Below, piece after piece: positions 51,515-60,161 of a DNA stretch of 64,000 nucleotides; the first letter of the stretch is position 1; each line of letters starts with the position of its first letter. Both the position numbers and the translations under genes were made by a program. The stretch comes from Variovorax sp. YR216 (GTDB taxonomy: Bacteria; Pseudomonadota; Gammaproteobacteria; Burkholderiales; Burkholderiaceae_C), in NCBI RefSeq assembly GCF_900107745.1, contig NZ_FNRO01000009.1, forward strand, positions 124,001-188,000, written 5' to 3'. The notes beneath the pieces were generated by a model that was not told the DNA's origin, made no database searches, and was given only the letters and a program-made list of their open reading frames with translations.

Positions 51515-53019
51515 GGCAGTCGGGCGTTGTAGGTGTCGGGTGCGATCGGCGTGGCCAGTCCCTGGCGGTGGATGCGTTCCACCGCATCGAGCACCGGCAC
51601 CATGTCGGCTTCGGCGCGCGCGAAGCGCGGCAGCAGGTCGCTGAACTCGTGCTCGATCTCGGCGAGCAGCGCGGCCTCGTCGATGCGCGCGAGGCGGCCG
51701 CCCTGGATCGCAATTTCGCCATCGACCATCGAGAAGTCCAGCCCCGCGCCGCGCTCGGCATAGACGAGCTGGCGCACCGGGTCGTTCATCGGCGTGAAGG
51801 TGATGCTGTCGGTGCGGTAGGCGACGAGATCGGCGGTGGCGCCCACGCGCAGGCTTCCGAGCCGGTCGCCGAAGCCCAGCGCCTTTCCGCCCGCGAGCGT
51901 GCCCGCGTGCAGCGCTTCCTGCGCGCTGAGCCAGCGCGAGTGGTCGTCGCCGCGGATCTTCGACACCGCCGCGGCGCTGCCGAGCACATTGAGCATGTTG
52001 ACCGTCACCGTCGAACAGGAGCCATCGGAACCCAGGCTGACATTGACCCCGGCCTCCAGCAGCTCGCGCACCGGCTGCACACCCGAGCCCAGCAGCAGGT
52101 TGCTCCACGGGTTGTGCTGCGCGGTCGCACCGGTGCGGGCCAGCGCCTCGATCTCGCGCGGATTGAGCCACACCGCGTGGACCAGGCTCGTGGCGGGCTT
52201 GAGGAAGCCGATGCGGTCGAGGTACTCCACGATCGGGCAGCCGTAGAAGAGCTGGCCGGTCACCACCTGCAGGCGTGTCTCCTGCACATGCGTGATGACG
52301 GGCAATGCGAGATCGTCGGCCAGCGTACGCACCTCGCGCAGGAAGGGTTCGGTGCAGCGCTGCGGCGCCGAGGCCGAGACCAGCACGCCCACGCGGCGGC
52401 TCGCGGGATGGCGGCTTCGCGCCAGATCGCGCACGAGCGCAAGGCATTCTGTAGGCGCGGGCCGGGGCGCATTGCGAAGCTCGGCGGCAAGCTCGGGCGG
52501 AACCAGCGATTCGACGAAGGGAAAGTTGTCGACGATGGGCTTGTCCATCATCGCGAAGCCGACCAGGGCGCGGATGCCCGCGTCGTCGTAGGCCTGCAGG
52601 CTGGCCTCGATGCGCTCCCGGTCGATCGCGCCGCCGAGCGCCATGTCATCGACGACGGTGGTGCAGCCGGTGCGCAGCGACTCGATCGCGCCGATCATCG
52701 TGCGCAGGTACGCCTGGCGCGGCGTGAGCGGCACCGGCATGCGCGTGCGCACCAGGTGCATCCACAGCTCCAGCGGCAGGTTCTCGGTGCGCCCGCGCTG
52801 GAAGTGTTCGTGCGAATGCTGGTGCCCGTTGACCAGCCCCGGCACGAGCAGACGATTGGGCAGCTCGATCACCGCGTCGGCGCCGGCGAGGGTGCCCGCA
52901 GGCTCGATCGCCGCGATGCGATCGCCTTCCACCAGCACGTCCAGCGGACGCGGATCGTAGACATGGCCATCGCCCAGGAGGGCGCGGGCGTGGCGCAGCA
53001 GGGTGCGCTTCTTGCTCAT
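51511..53019 (-). CDS. Amidohydrolase (AtzA/TrzN/cytosine-deaminase-like)
   Basis: A 502-residue metal-dependent hydrolase: VPGLVNGHQHSHEHFQRGR (HxH metal site), ITHVQETRLQV (His), SLVHAVWLNPREIE (His), LGSDGSCSTVTVN (Asp). The group deaminates or dechlorinates N-heterocycles. It heads the four-gene operon ending in the amidase, divergent from a nucleoside-deaminase gene with a gap of only 32 bp. Confidence 0.9.
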   Translation of the reverse strand: MSKKRTLLRHARALLGDGHVYDPRPLDVLVEGDRIAAIEPAGTLAGADAVIELPNRLLVPGLVNGHQHSHEHFQRGRTENLPLELWMHLVRTRMPVPLTPRQAYLRTMIGAIESLRTGCTTVVDDMALGGAIDRERIEASLQAYDDAGIRALVGFAMMDKPIVDNFPFVESLVPPELAAELRNAPRPAPTECLALVRDLARSRHPASRRVGVLVSASAPQRCTEPFLREVRTLADDLALPVITHVQETRLQVVTGQLFYGCPIVEYLDRIGFLKPATSLVHAVWLNPREIEALARTGATAQHNPWSNLLLGSGVQPVRELLEAGVNVSLGSDGSCSTVTVNMLNVLGSAAAVSKIRGDDHSRWLSAQEALHAGTLAGGKALGFGDRLGSLRVGATADLVAYRTDSITFTPMNDPVRQLVYAERGAGLDFSMVDGEIAIQGGRLARIDEAALLAEIEHEFSDLLPRFARAEADMVPVLDAVERIHRQGLATPIAPDTYNARLP

Positions 53020-53051
53020 GGGAAGACTCCGTGATCGAAGAAAGGAAAGAC

Positions 53052-53528
53052 GTGACGAACCCGACCGAGGACACCCGCTGGATGCGCGCCGCGCTCGACG
53101 AGGCCGTGGAAGCCTTCGAGCGCGGAGACTGGCCGACCGGCGCGGTGCTGGTCAAGGACGGACAACTGATCGGGCGCGGCCAGAACCGGCAGAACACGCG
53201 CAGCGATCCGACCGCGCATGCGGAGACCGACGTGCTGCAGACCGCCTTCGCCGTGCATGGCGCCGATGCGGCAAGGGGCGCGACGCTCTACTGCACCATG
53301 GAGCCGTGCCCCATGTGCGCGGGCGCGCTCAAGCTCGCGGGCGTGCGCACGCTGGTGCTGGCGCTGCGCCACGCGACGCTGCGGCGCACCGACCTCGGCC
53401 ACTACAGCTTCGAAGCCTTCTGCGCGATGACCGGCTACGACGTGGAGTTGCGCGAGAACGTGCTGGAAGCCGACTACCTCGCGCTGCGCCTGCGCTGGGG
53501 CCGCGACCCGGTCGCGCCGACGCGCTGA
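53052..53528 (+). CDS. Cytidine/guanine-type deaminase
   Basis: A 158-residue zinc deaminase of the TadA/guanine deaminase type. Ligand motifs are TAHAETDVL (His-Ala-Glu) and TMEPCPMCAGALKLAGV (Cys-x-x-Cys). A GTG at 53052 with AAAGGA upstream is taken as start; a GTG at 53031 is the alternative. It deaminates a base or similar heterocycle. In this cluster a role on the cyclic ureide substrate is likely. Confidence 0.9.
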   Translation: MTNPTEDTRWMRAALDEAVEAFERGDWPTGAVLVKDGQLIGRGQNRQNTRSDPTAHAETDVLQTAFAVHGADAARGATLYCTMEPCPMCAGALKLAGVRTLVLALRHATLRRTDLGHYSFEAFCAMTGYDVELRENVLEADYLALRLRWGRDPVAPTR

Positions 53529-53545
53529 GCCGGCCGCGCGCTGCC

Positions 53546-54424
53546 TCATCGCATGTGGCGGGAGATGCCCGCCACCCGTTCCATCACCACCATCAGCACC
53601 ACGGTCGCCGCCACCAGCACGCCCGAGACGGCCGCGGCGCGCACATCGAGGTTCGATTCGATGATGTGCCACATGCGGATCGGCAGCACCTCGCTGCGCG
53701 CGTCCGAGAGGAAGAGCGACACCGCCACGTTGTCGAAGGAATACATGAAGCCGATGAAGGCGCCGGCCGCGATGCCCGGCGCGATCAGCGGCAGCGTGAC
53801 GGTGCGGAAGGCATGGAAGGCCGAGGCGCCGAGCGAATGCGCGCTTTCCAGCAGCGCCCCATCCATTTGCGAGAGGCTGGCCGTGGTGGTGCGCAGGATG
53901 TAGGGCGCCGTGATCGCGACGTGGCCCAGCACCAGCGTGGCGAACGAGAGGCCCGTCCCCGCGAGGTTGAACAGCATCAGCAGCGACAGCCCGATGGCCA
54001 GCGCCGGCAGCATCAGCGGCGAGAGGAACACCGCCTCGGCCGCGCGCGCCCAGGCTTCGCGCCGCCGAGCCAGCGCCAGCGCAGCCGAGACCGCGAGCAC
54101 GATGGAGATCGCGGTGGCCGCGGCGGCGAGCTCGAGCGAGAGCACGAAGGCCTCGATCAGTTCGGGCGAATCGTTCCACAGCGCCTCGTACCAGCGCATC
54201 GAGTAGCCCGGCGGCGGGAACTTCAGCGAGTAGCCGCTGGTGAAGGAGGTGATGACGACGATCACCGTGGGCGCGAGCAGCAGCACCGCGGCGAGCACGC
54301 CCAGCAGCCCGAAGACGAGCTGGAACGACAGGCGCTCCGCGCGCCCGCCGAGCCGGGCCTGCGCCGCAGGATGCGCGGGCGTCGAAAGCGGCACCGGAGC
54401 GCCCGAGACGAACTGATCAGGCAT
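53546..54424 (-). CDS. ABC transporter permease (PotC type)
   Basis: A 292-residue permease with six membrane segments and the EAA loop LESAHSLGASAFHAFRTVTL then PLIAPGIAAGAFIGF. The N-terminal tail is long (about 30 residues). It overlaps the partner permease by 8 bases and ends the operon that starts with the ATPase at 56369. Confidence 0.92.
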   Translation of the reverse strand: MPDQFVSGAPVPLSTPAHPAAQARLGGRAERLSFQLVFGLLGVLAAVLLLAPTVIVVITSFTSGYSLKFPPPGYSMRWYEALWNDSPELIEAFVLSLELAAAATAISIVLAVSAALALARRREAWARAAEAVFLSPLMLPALAIGLSLLMLFNLAGTGLSFATLVLGHVAITAPYILRTTTASLSQMDGALLESAHSLGASAFHAFRTVTLPLIAPGIAAGAFIGFMYSFDNVAVSLFLSDARSEVLPIRMWHIIESNLDVRAAAVSGVLVAATVVLMVVMERVAGISRHMR

Positions 54425-55274
54425 GCACGAACCCCTTGCTGCGCCGGCCCAGCGCATTGATGGCGGCCACCACGCCCAGCACGCATACCAGCAGCAGTAT
54501 GGCGATGGCGGCCGCGAACGGATAGTTGCCGGCCTGGATGGCCTGCTGGTACATGTAGAAAGGCATGAACATCTGCTGCCCGCCGCCGACCAGTGTCTGC
54601 GTGACGAAGGCGCTCACGCTGGAAGCGAAGACCAGCAGGCTGCCGGCCAGCAGGCCGGGCATCGACAGCGGCACCGTCACCTGCGTGAAGGTGCGCCAGT
54701 GGCCCGCGCCCAGCGCCAGCGAGGCCTGCCGCAGGTTGGCGTCGAGGTTCGACAGCGCGGTGATGAGCGGCAGCACCATCAGCGGCAGTTCGATCTGCGC
54801 CAGCGCGACCACCACCGCGCCGGGCGTGTAGAGCAGCTTCAGCGGATCGGCGATGAGGCCCAGGTCGATCAGCACGCTGTTGACGATGCCCTGGCGGCCC
54901 AGGATGACCACCCAGGCGAAGGTGCGCACGACCGAGCTGGTCAGGAGCGGCAGCAGCACCAGCAGCAGGAGCACGCCCTGCCAGCGCGGCGGCGCCAGCG
55001 TGTAGAGATAGGCCAGCGGAAACCCGAGCAGCAGCGCGAGCAGCGTCACGCGCAGGCCCAGCCAGAGCGTGTTGCCGAGGATGCCGAGGTTGAATCCGTC
55101 GCCGAGGAACTTGACGTACTGGCGCAGGCCGAATCCGGTCAGGTCCGGCGTGTCGTGCAGGCTCACGTAGGCGAGCAGCAGCATCGGCGCGAAGACGAAC
55201 ACGACGAAGAACAGGGCCAGCGGCAGCCCGAGCGCCAGCGGCGGTGAAAGACGGGGAGCGGTGGATGCGGCCAT
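54417..55274 (-). CDS. ABC transporter permease (PotB type)
   Basis: A 285-residue permease with six membrane segments and the EAA-type loop LRQASLALGAGHWRTFTQVT then VPLSMPGLLAGSLLVFASSV. It pairs with the PotC-type gene. It starts 3 nt after the ATPase stop. Confidence 0.92.
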   Translation of the reverse strand: MAASTAPRLSPPLALGLPLALFFVVFVFAPMLLLAYVSLHDTPDLTGFGLRQYVKFLGDGFNLGILGNTLWLGLRVTLLALLLGFPLAYLYTLAPPRWQGVLLLLVLLPLLTSSVVRTFAWVVILGRQGIVNSVLIDLGLIADPLKLLYTPGAVVVALAQIELPLMVLPLITALSNLDANLRQASLALGAGHWRTFTQVTVPLSMPGLLAGSLLVFASSVSAFVTQTLVGGGQQMFMPFYMYQQAIQAGNYPFAAAIAILLLVCVLGVVAAINALGRRSKGFVHA

Positions 55275-55277
55275 GGA

Positions 55278-56369
55278 TCAACCCGCGAACACGCTGGCCG
55301 GCGAGCCCTGCCGCAGGCGAAGGCCCACCGCATCGCCGGCGGAGAAGCGTGGCAGCTCGGCGGTGCGCGGCTGCGTCACCTTGGCGGTGCCGCCGCTGGC
55401 AAGGCGCAGTTCGTACACCAGCGAAGGCCCCAGCGGCAACACCATCTCGACGGTGGCGGGCACCGCGTCGGCCGAGGCCGGAGCGAGCGCCAGGTGCTCG
55501 GGCCGGGTCGCCAACACCACGGCGCCGGCGCGCGAGCAGGGCGAGGCCTCGGCGAGCGCGAGCCGGCCGCCGCCGTCGAAGTCCACCGAGAAGCCCGCGC
55601 CGTCATGCCGCGCGAGCCGGCCCGGCAGCAGGTTGGCAGTGCCGATGAAGGTGGCGACGAAGAGGCTCGCGGGCCGGTCGTAGATGGCCTCGGGCGTGTC
55701 GAACTGCTCCACGCGGCCGGCGTGCATCACCGCGATGCGGTCGGCCATCGACATGGCTTCTTCCTGGTCGTGCGTGACCAGGATGGTCGTGATGCCGAGC
55801 TCGCGCTGGATGCGGCGGATCTCGATCTGCATGTCCAGCCGCAGGTTCTTGTCGAGCGCGGCGAAGGGCTCGTCCAGCAACAGCACGCGCGGGCGCACGG
55901 CCAGCGTGCGCGCGAGCGCGACCCGCTGCTGCTGGCCGCCCGACAGCTCGCGCGGATAGCGCTTGCTGAAGGCCGACATCTGCACCATCGCCAGCATCTC
56001 GGCGGCGGTGGCGCGCGCCTCGGGCGAGGAGACGCCACGCGCGCGCAGCCCGTAGGCCACATTGGCCTCCACCGTCATGTGGGGGAAGAGCGCGTAGCTC
56101 TGGAAGACGATGCCCGCGCCCCGCTCGTTGGTGGGCAGGGCATCGACCGCTTCGCCGCCGATGCGCACCGTGCCGCCGCTCTGGCGCATCAGCCCGGCGA
56201 CGATGCGCAGCAGCGTGGTCTTGCCGCAGCCGCTGGGGCCGAGCAGGGCGACCAGCTCGCCGGCGCCGATGTGCAGCGAGACCGACTCGACCGCCACCGC
56301 CCCCGCATAGCGGTGGTGGATCTGGTCCAGCTCGACGGCGACGCCGGAGGCATGAAAGGAAGTGGGCAT
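55278..56369 (-). CDS. ABC transporter ATPase (PotA type)
   Basis: A 363-residue ATPase: Walker A GPSGCGKTT (about 40-48), Q-loop FQSYALFP, signature LSGGQQQRVALARTLA, Walker B VLLLDEPFAALD and VTHDQEEAMSMADR. A C-terminal regulatory OB-type region (TOBE-like, about 270-363) follows. The start at 56369 has AGGAA upstream. It faces the binding-protein gene across a 279-bp divergent promoter with a GntR-type motif. Confidence 0.93.
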   Translation of the reverse strand: MPTSFHASGVAVELDQIHHRYAGAVAVESVSLHIGAGELVALLGPSGCGKTTLLRIVAGLMRQSGGTVRIGGEAVDALPTNERGAGIVFQSYALFPHMTVEANVAYGLRARGVSSPEARATAAEMLAMVQMSAFSKRYPRELSGGQQQRVALARTLAVRPRVLLLDEPFAALDKNLRLDMQIEIRRIQRELGITTILVTHDQEEAMSMADRIAVMHAGRVEQFDTPEAIYDRPASLFVATFIGTANLLPGRLARHDGAGFSVDFDGGGRLALAEASPCSRAGAVVLATRPEHLALAPASADAVPATVEMVLPLGPSLVYELRLASGGTAKVTQPRTAELPRFSAGDAVGLRLRQGSPASVFAG

Positions 56370-56465
56370 TCGCGGATTTCCTGTGGGTGGGGGGCGCGGC
56401 GGTGTGCCGTGCGTTCCCTGTCTCAAGATCCATGCCATCGAGGCGTCTCCAAAACACAAGGCAAA

Positions 56466-56565
56466 TTGGATACAAATTTCTGGATCGAATGTGCACAACA
56501 TGGTGCACGGCAATCCAACTTGGCGCGCGCCGCCCCCGAAGAAGGCGCGCCCGGTTTGGATACGG
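56466..56565. promoter_or_regulatory. GntR-type motif TTGGATACAA in the ABC promoter
   Basis: TTGGATACAAAT is at 56466-56477 and a weaker TTGGATACGG at 56556-56565, both in the gap between the divergent ATPase and binding-protein genes. The motif differs by one base from TTGTATACAA, the operator type of FCD GntR proteins. Exact copies stand upstream of the amidohydrolase (58527) and the second ABC system (60073 and, inverted, 60003). Confidence 0.72.
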
Positions 56566-56648
56566 CCGCCTTTCGCTGTGCAGGCTGCATTGGCACGGAG
56601 CTTGCGCCGGGGCAGCCATCCAACCACTCCTCCAGCAAAGGAAGATCC

Positions 56649-57704
56649 ATGAGCCTCCACCTGTCCCGCCGTCGTCTGCTCCAGGGCGCTGCCGGCGCCG
56701 GCGCCCTGCAACTGGCCGCGCATTCCGGCCTGGCGCTCGCGCAAGGCAAGTCCATCTCGGCCACCACCTACCCGGGCGCGTGGGAATCGGCGCACCGCGG
56801 CATCCTGCTGCCGGCCTTCACCAAGGCCACCGGTGCGTCGGTGAGCCTGGTGCCTTCGCTGGCGGTCGACACGGTCTCGAAGGTGGTCGCCTCCAAGGCC
56901 AACCCGCCCTACGACGTGATCATCCTGGACGAGGGGCCCTACCTCGCCGCGCTGTCGCAGGACATCTTCGAGAAGATCCCCGTCGACAAGATGCCCTACC
57001 TGAAGGACGTGCCGGCCAAGCTGGTCGACCCGCGCGGGCTGGGCGTGTTCGTGTCGGGCCAGATCATCGGCATCGCCTACAACACCGAGAAGATCAAGAA
57101 CCCGCCCAAGTCGTGGAACGACCTGCTCAAGCCCGAATACAAGGGCCGCGTGGGCCTCGCGGGCATGGGCTCGACGCTGATGTCGGCCTGGATGGTCGAG
57201 ATGGCCCGGCTCAACGGCGGCAGCGAGGAGAACATGGAGCCCGCCTTCCAGTTCGTGAAGAAGCTGCTGCCCAACGTCAGCGCCGTCGCCAGCAATCCGG
57301 GCGCGCTCGCCACGCTGTTCCAGCAGGGGCAGATCGACATCTCAGTCCACTACAACAACAACGTCGGCGACCTGCAGGGCAAGGGCGTGCCGGTGGCGCT
57401 GGCAAAGCCGGACACCGGGTGGATCCACATCAAGAGCGTGATGCACATCGTCAAGAACACGAAGAACCCCGACCTGGCCGCCGCCTACATCAACGCGGCG
57501 CTGAGCCCGGAGGTGCAGACGAAGATGGCCGCCGAGCCCTATTTCGTCGCGCCGGTCAGCAGCAAGGCGGTGTTCAGCCCCGGCCTGCAGGCCTACGCGA
57601 AGAACACGGCCGACATCGAGACCATGAACGGGGTCGACTGGGCCAAGCTCAATCCGCGCCGCGGCGAGTACATCGACCGCTTCAACCGCGAGATCCGCGT
57701 CTGA
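56649..57704 (+). CDS. ABC transporter substrate-binding protein (PotD/Fe3+ type)
   Basis: A 351-residue binding protein. A twin-Arg-like signal (MSLHLSRRRLLQGAAGAGAL) precedes mature SISATTYPGAWESAHRGILL and DTVSKVVASKANPPYDVIIL. AAAGGAAG lies before the ATG. It is divergent from its ATPase/permease genes. The ligand is probably a small N-containing compound, unknown. Confidence 0.9.
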   Translation: MSLHLSRRRLLQGAAGAGALQLAAHSGLALAQGKSISATTYPGAWESAHRGILLPAFTKATGASVSLVPSLAVDTVSKVVASKANPPYDVIILDEGPYLAALSQDIFEKIPVDKMPYLKDVPAKLVDPRGLGVFVSGQIIGIAYNTEKIKNPPKSWNDLLKPEYKGRVGLAGMGSTLMSAWMVEMARLNGGSEENMEPAFQFVKKLLPNVSAVASNPGALATLFQQGQIDISVHYNNNVGDLQGKGVPVALAKPDTGWIHIKSVMHIVKNTKNPDLAAAYINAALSPEVQTKMAAEPYFVAPVSSKAVFSPGLQAYAKNTADIETMNGVDWAKLNPRRGEYIDRFNREIRV

Positions 57705-57772
57705 CGCCCCCCATGTGCCGCGCCGAAAATCCGCGGCATTGCATACACTCGGCCGAGCCACCTTCCTCTCCC

Positions 57773-58495
57773 ATGCCGACCATCTCTTCCCGCCGCGCCC
57801 TCAAGGCTTCGCCCAAGACCGCCTCCAAGGCGGACATCTACCAGCGCATCTACGAGGCGATCGTCGAGCACCGCCTGATGCCGGGGACCAAGCTGTCGGA
57901 AGAGCGGGTGGCCGAGCTCTTCGCGGTCAGCCGCACGCAGGTGCGGGGCGTGCTGCAGCGGCTGGCGGTGGAACAGCTGGTCACGCTCATCCCGAACCGC
58001 GGCGCCTTTGTCACCACGCCCAGCGTGGACGAGGCGCATGACGTTCTGGAAGTGCGCCGCACGCTGGAGCCCGCCATCGTGCGGCGGCTCATGGAGCGCA
58101 TCGGGCAAGGCAAGGCGCCGGGCGCGGTCAAGCAGCTTCGCGCGCTCATCAAGCGCGAGCAGCAGGCCCATGCCAACGGCGACCGCCGCGCGGCGGTGCG
58201 GCTGTCGGGCGAATTCCATGTGCTGCTGGCCGAGCTATCGGGCAGCAGCATCCTCACGCGGATGATGCGCGAGCTGACGCCGCTGACCTGCCTGGCCATC
58301 CTCACCTTCGAGGCGCCGACCGGCGCGGCCTGCCCGAACGACGAGCACACCCTGCTGGTCGACGCCATCGAGGCCGGTCAGGCCAAGACGGCGCTTTCGC
58401 TCATGGTCGAGCATCTGCATCACATCGAGCGCTCGCTCAACCTGCAGGAAGAGGAAGAGCAGCAGGTCGACCTCGCCGACGTGCTGCTCGGCTGA
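57773..58495 (+). CDS. GntR family regulator (FCD domain)
   Basis: A 240-residue regulator. The wHTH (about 18-85) has LMPGTKLSEERVAELFAVSR, TQVRGVLQRLAVEQLVTLIP and NRGAFVTTPSVDEAHDVLEV. The FCD domain (about 95-225) has GEFHVLLAEL. It is a paralogue of the GntR at 47659. It lies between the binding protein and the amidohydrolase and is the natural reader of the TTGGATACAA sites. Confidence 0.93.
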   Translation: MPTISSRRALKASPKTASKADIYQRIYEAIVEHRLMPGTKLSEERVAELFAVSRTQVRGVLQRLAVEQLVTLIPNRGAFVTTPSVDEAHDVLEVRRTLEPAIVRRLMERIGQGKAPGAVKQLRALIKREQQAHANGDRRAAVRLSGEFHVLLAELSGSSILTRMMRELTPLTCLAILTFEAPTGAACPNDEHTLLVDAIEAGQAKTALSLMVEHLHHIERSLNLQEEEEQQVDLADVLLG

Positions 58496-58503
58496 ATCGA
58501 TGA

Positions 58504-58538
58504 ATGTATTCAAGGTGCATGGCACTTTGGATACAAAT
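58504..58538. promoter_or_regulatory. GntR-type motif before the amidohydrolase
   Basis: TTGGATACAAAT (58527-58538) with an imperfect inverted partner ATGTATTCAA (58504-58513), upstream of the start at 58598 and just after the GntR gene. Confidence 0.68.
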
Positions 58539-58597
58539 GGCATGTCGGTTGCTTGCGATTGGGTGTCGTCCCTTGGACTCACCCTTTCGCACCGACC

Positions 58598-59953
58598 ATG
58601 TCATCCAGCACTCCCCATCAATTCGACCTGCTCATCCTCGGCGCCACCGCGCTGACTGCCGAAGCTTCGCGACCCGAGATTCGCGATGCGGCCATCGGCA
58701 TCCAGGGCGGCCGCATCGCGTGGCTCGACAGCGCGCCGCCCGAACACTGGCAGGCGACGCGCACCTTGCACCTGCCCGATCATTTCGTCACGCCGGGCTT
58801 CGTCAACGTCCACACCCATTCGATCCTCAGCATGGTCCGCGGCGTCGCGGCGGACCTGGGCTTCGCGCCGTCGTACACGCCGGGCATTCCCAAGGGCACG
58901 CAGGTGAACGCGCAGCAGGCGAGGGCGCTCGCGCGCCTGGGCGCGCTCGAGGCGCTGCTGCAGGGCTCCACGCTCGTCGGCGACAACTTCGTGCACGCGG
59001 ACGTGGGCACCGAGGCGATGGCCGAACTCGGCCTGCGGCTGGCGCCGAGCTGGCGCATCCACGACGTGGACTTCGCCCGCGTGGCGCACGGCGACTGGTG
59101 CTACGACGCGGCCATCGGAAGCGCCACGCTGGGCGCCGGCCTCGCGCTGCATGAACGGTGGAAGGACCATCCGCGCGTACGCGTGAATCTCGCCGCGCAT
59201 GCGGTCGACACCTGCTCGGACGGCTTCCTGCGCGAAGTGGCCGCAGCGGCTGAAGCACACGGCCTGCGCGTGAGCACCCATCTCGGCCAGAGCAAAGTCG
59301 AGGTGGATCGCGTGCGCGAGCGCACCGGCAAGACCTCCACCGAGGCCCTGCTGGATGCCGGCCTGCTCAACGAACGGCTGATGGGCGGCCATTGCATCTA
59401 CGTGAGCGAGAGCGACGCGCGCAAGATGGCCGAGGCCGGCGCGCATGCGGTGCACATTCCCAAGTGCAATGCCGCTTCGGGCCGCATGGCGCCGACGCCG
59501 ATGCTCAAGCGCATGGGCGTGAACATGGCGCTCGCAACCGACACGCAGCACGCGGACATGGTGGAGCTCATGCGCTGGGCGCTCGCGACCGCGCGCGTGC
59601 AGGAGGGCGGCGTCAGCGACGAATGGCAGCCTGCGCATGTCTTCCACATGGCCACGCTCGGCGGCGCGCGGGCGCTGGGGCAGCAGGACGACATCGGCAG
59701 CCTCGCGGTCGGCAAGGCCGCGGACCTGGTGGTGTTCGATGCGCGCCGGCCGCATCTGCGGCCGCATGTGAATCCGGTCGGCCTGCTCGTTCACACCGGG
59801 CAGGGTCGCGATGTGCGCATGGTGGTGGTCGAGGGCGAAGTGCTGGTGGAAGACGGCCTGCCCACGCGCGTCGACATGGAGACCGTCTGCGCCGAGGCGG
59901 AAGCCGCAGCGCGCGAGCTCTGGGGTGCGGAAGGCCGGCACTACTGGCGCTAG
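58598..59953 (+). CDS. Amidohydrolase family protein (imidazolonepropionase/ATZ-like)
   Basis: A 451-residue metal-dependent hydrolase: VTPGFVNVHTHSILSMVRGV (HxH metal site), VSTHLGQSKVEVDRVR, MGGHCIYVSESDARKMAEAG and LATDTQHADMVELM (Asp). The start at 58598 (MSSSTPHQFDLLILG) follows an operator. It belongs to the same large superfamily as the protein at 51511 but is not close to it. It probably acts on the compound imported by the neighbouring ABC systems. Confidence 0.9.
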   Translation: MSSSTPHQFDLLILGATALTAEASRPEIRDAAIGIQGGRIAWLDSAPPEHWQATRTLHLPDHFVTPGFVNVHTHSILSMVRGVAADLGFAPSYTPGIPKGTQVNAQQARALARLGALEALLQGSTLVGDNFVHADVGTEAMAELGLRLAPSWRIHDVDFARVAHGDWCYDAAIGSATLGAGLALHERWKDHPRVRVNLAAHAVDTCSDGFLREVAAAAEAHGLRVSTHLGQSKVEVDRVRERTGKTSTEALLDAGLLNERLMGGHCIYVSESDARKMAEAGAHAVHIPKCNAASGRMAPTPMLKRMGVNMALATDTQHADMVELMRWALATARVQEGGVSDEWQPAHVFHMATLGGARALGQQDDIGSLAVGKAADLVVFDARRPHLRPHVNPVGLLVHTGQGRDVRMVVVEGEVLVEDGLPTRVDMETVCAEAEAAARELWGAEGRHYWR

Positions 59954-60002
59954 CGTGTGCGCCGTGCATGGATCGGGTGCATGTATGCACCTTCAAAGTA
60001 AC

Positions 60003-60012
60003 TTGTATCCAA
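60003..60012 (-). promoter_or_regulatory. GntR-type motif (inverted copy)
   Basis: TTGTATCCAA on the plus strand is the exact reverse complement of TTGGATACAA. It sits between the amidohydrolase stop and the terminator hairpin, 60 nt before the next copy at 60073. Confidence 0.6.
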
Positions 60013-60022
60013 TCTGAAGAAT

Positions 60023-60050
60023 AGAAGGCGCCTGAACGGCGCCTTCTTTC
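60023..60050 (+). terminator. Rho-independent terminator after the amidohydrolase
   Basis: A perfect 10-bp stem AGAAGGCGCC / GGCGCCTTCT with a 5-nt loop (TGAAC), followed by TTC. It lies 70 nt after the amidohydrolase stop and separates it from the second ABC operon. Confidence 0.85.
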
Positions 60051-60072
60051 CTGTGTACAGGCTCAAACCAGT

Positions 60073-60082
60073 TTGGATACAA
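60073..60082 (+). promoter_or_regulatory. GntR-type motif before the second ABC operon
   Basis: An exact TTGGATACAA, 80 nt before the binding-protein start, just after the terminator. It supports co-regulation with the PotABCD-type genes and the amidohydrolase. Confidence 0.7.
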
Positions 60083-60161
60083 CATGGCACGCGCATTGCT
60101 TGAAACCCTGCATGTCCGGCTTCCATGCCGGGTCCCTTGTTTTCAACCTACCGGGAATGCC

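Noticed and set aside
60084..60161. Earlier ATG for the NrtA-type binding protein
   Set aside because: The extra 26 residues would bury the signal peptide; the ATG at 60162 gives a normal one.
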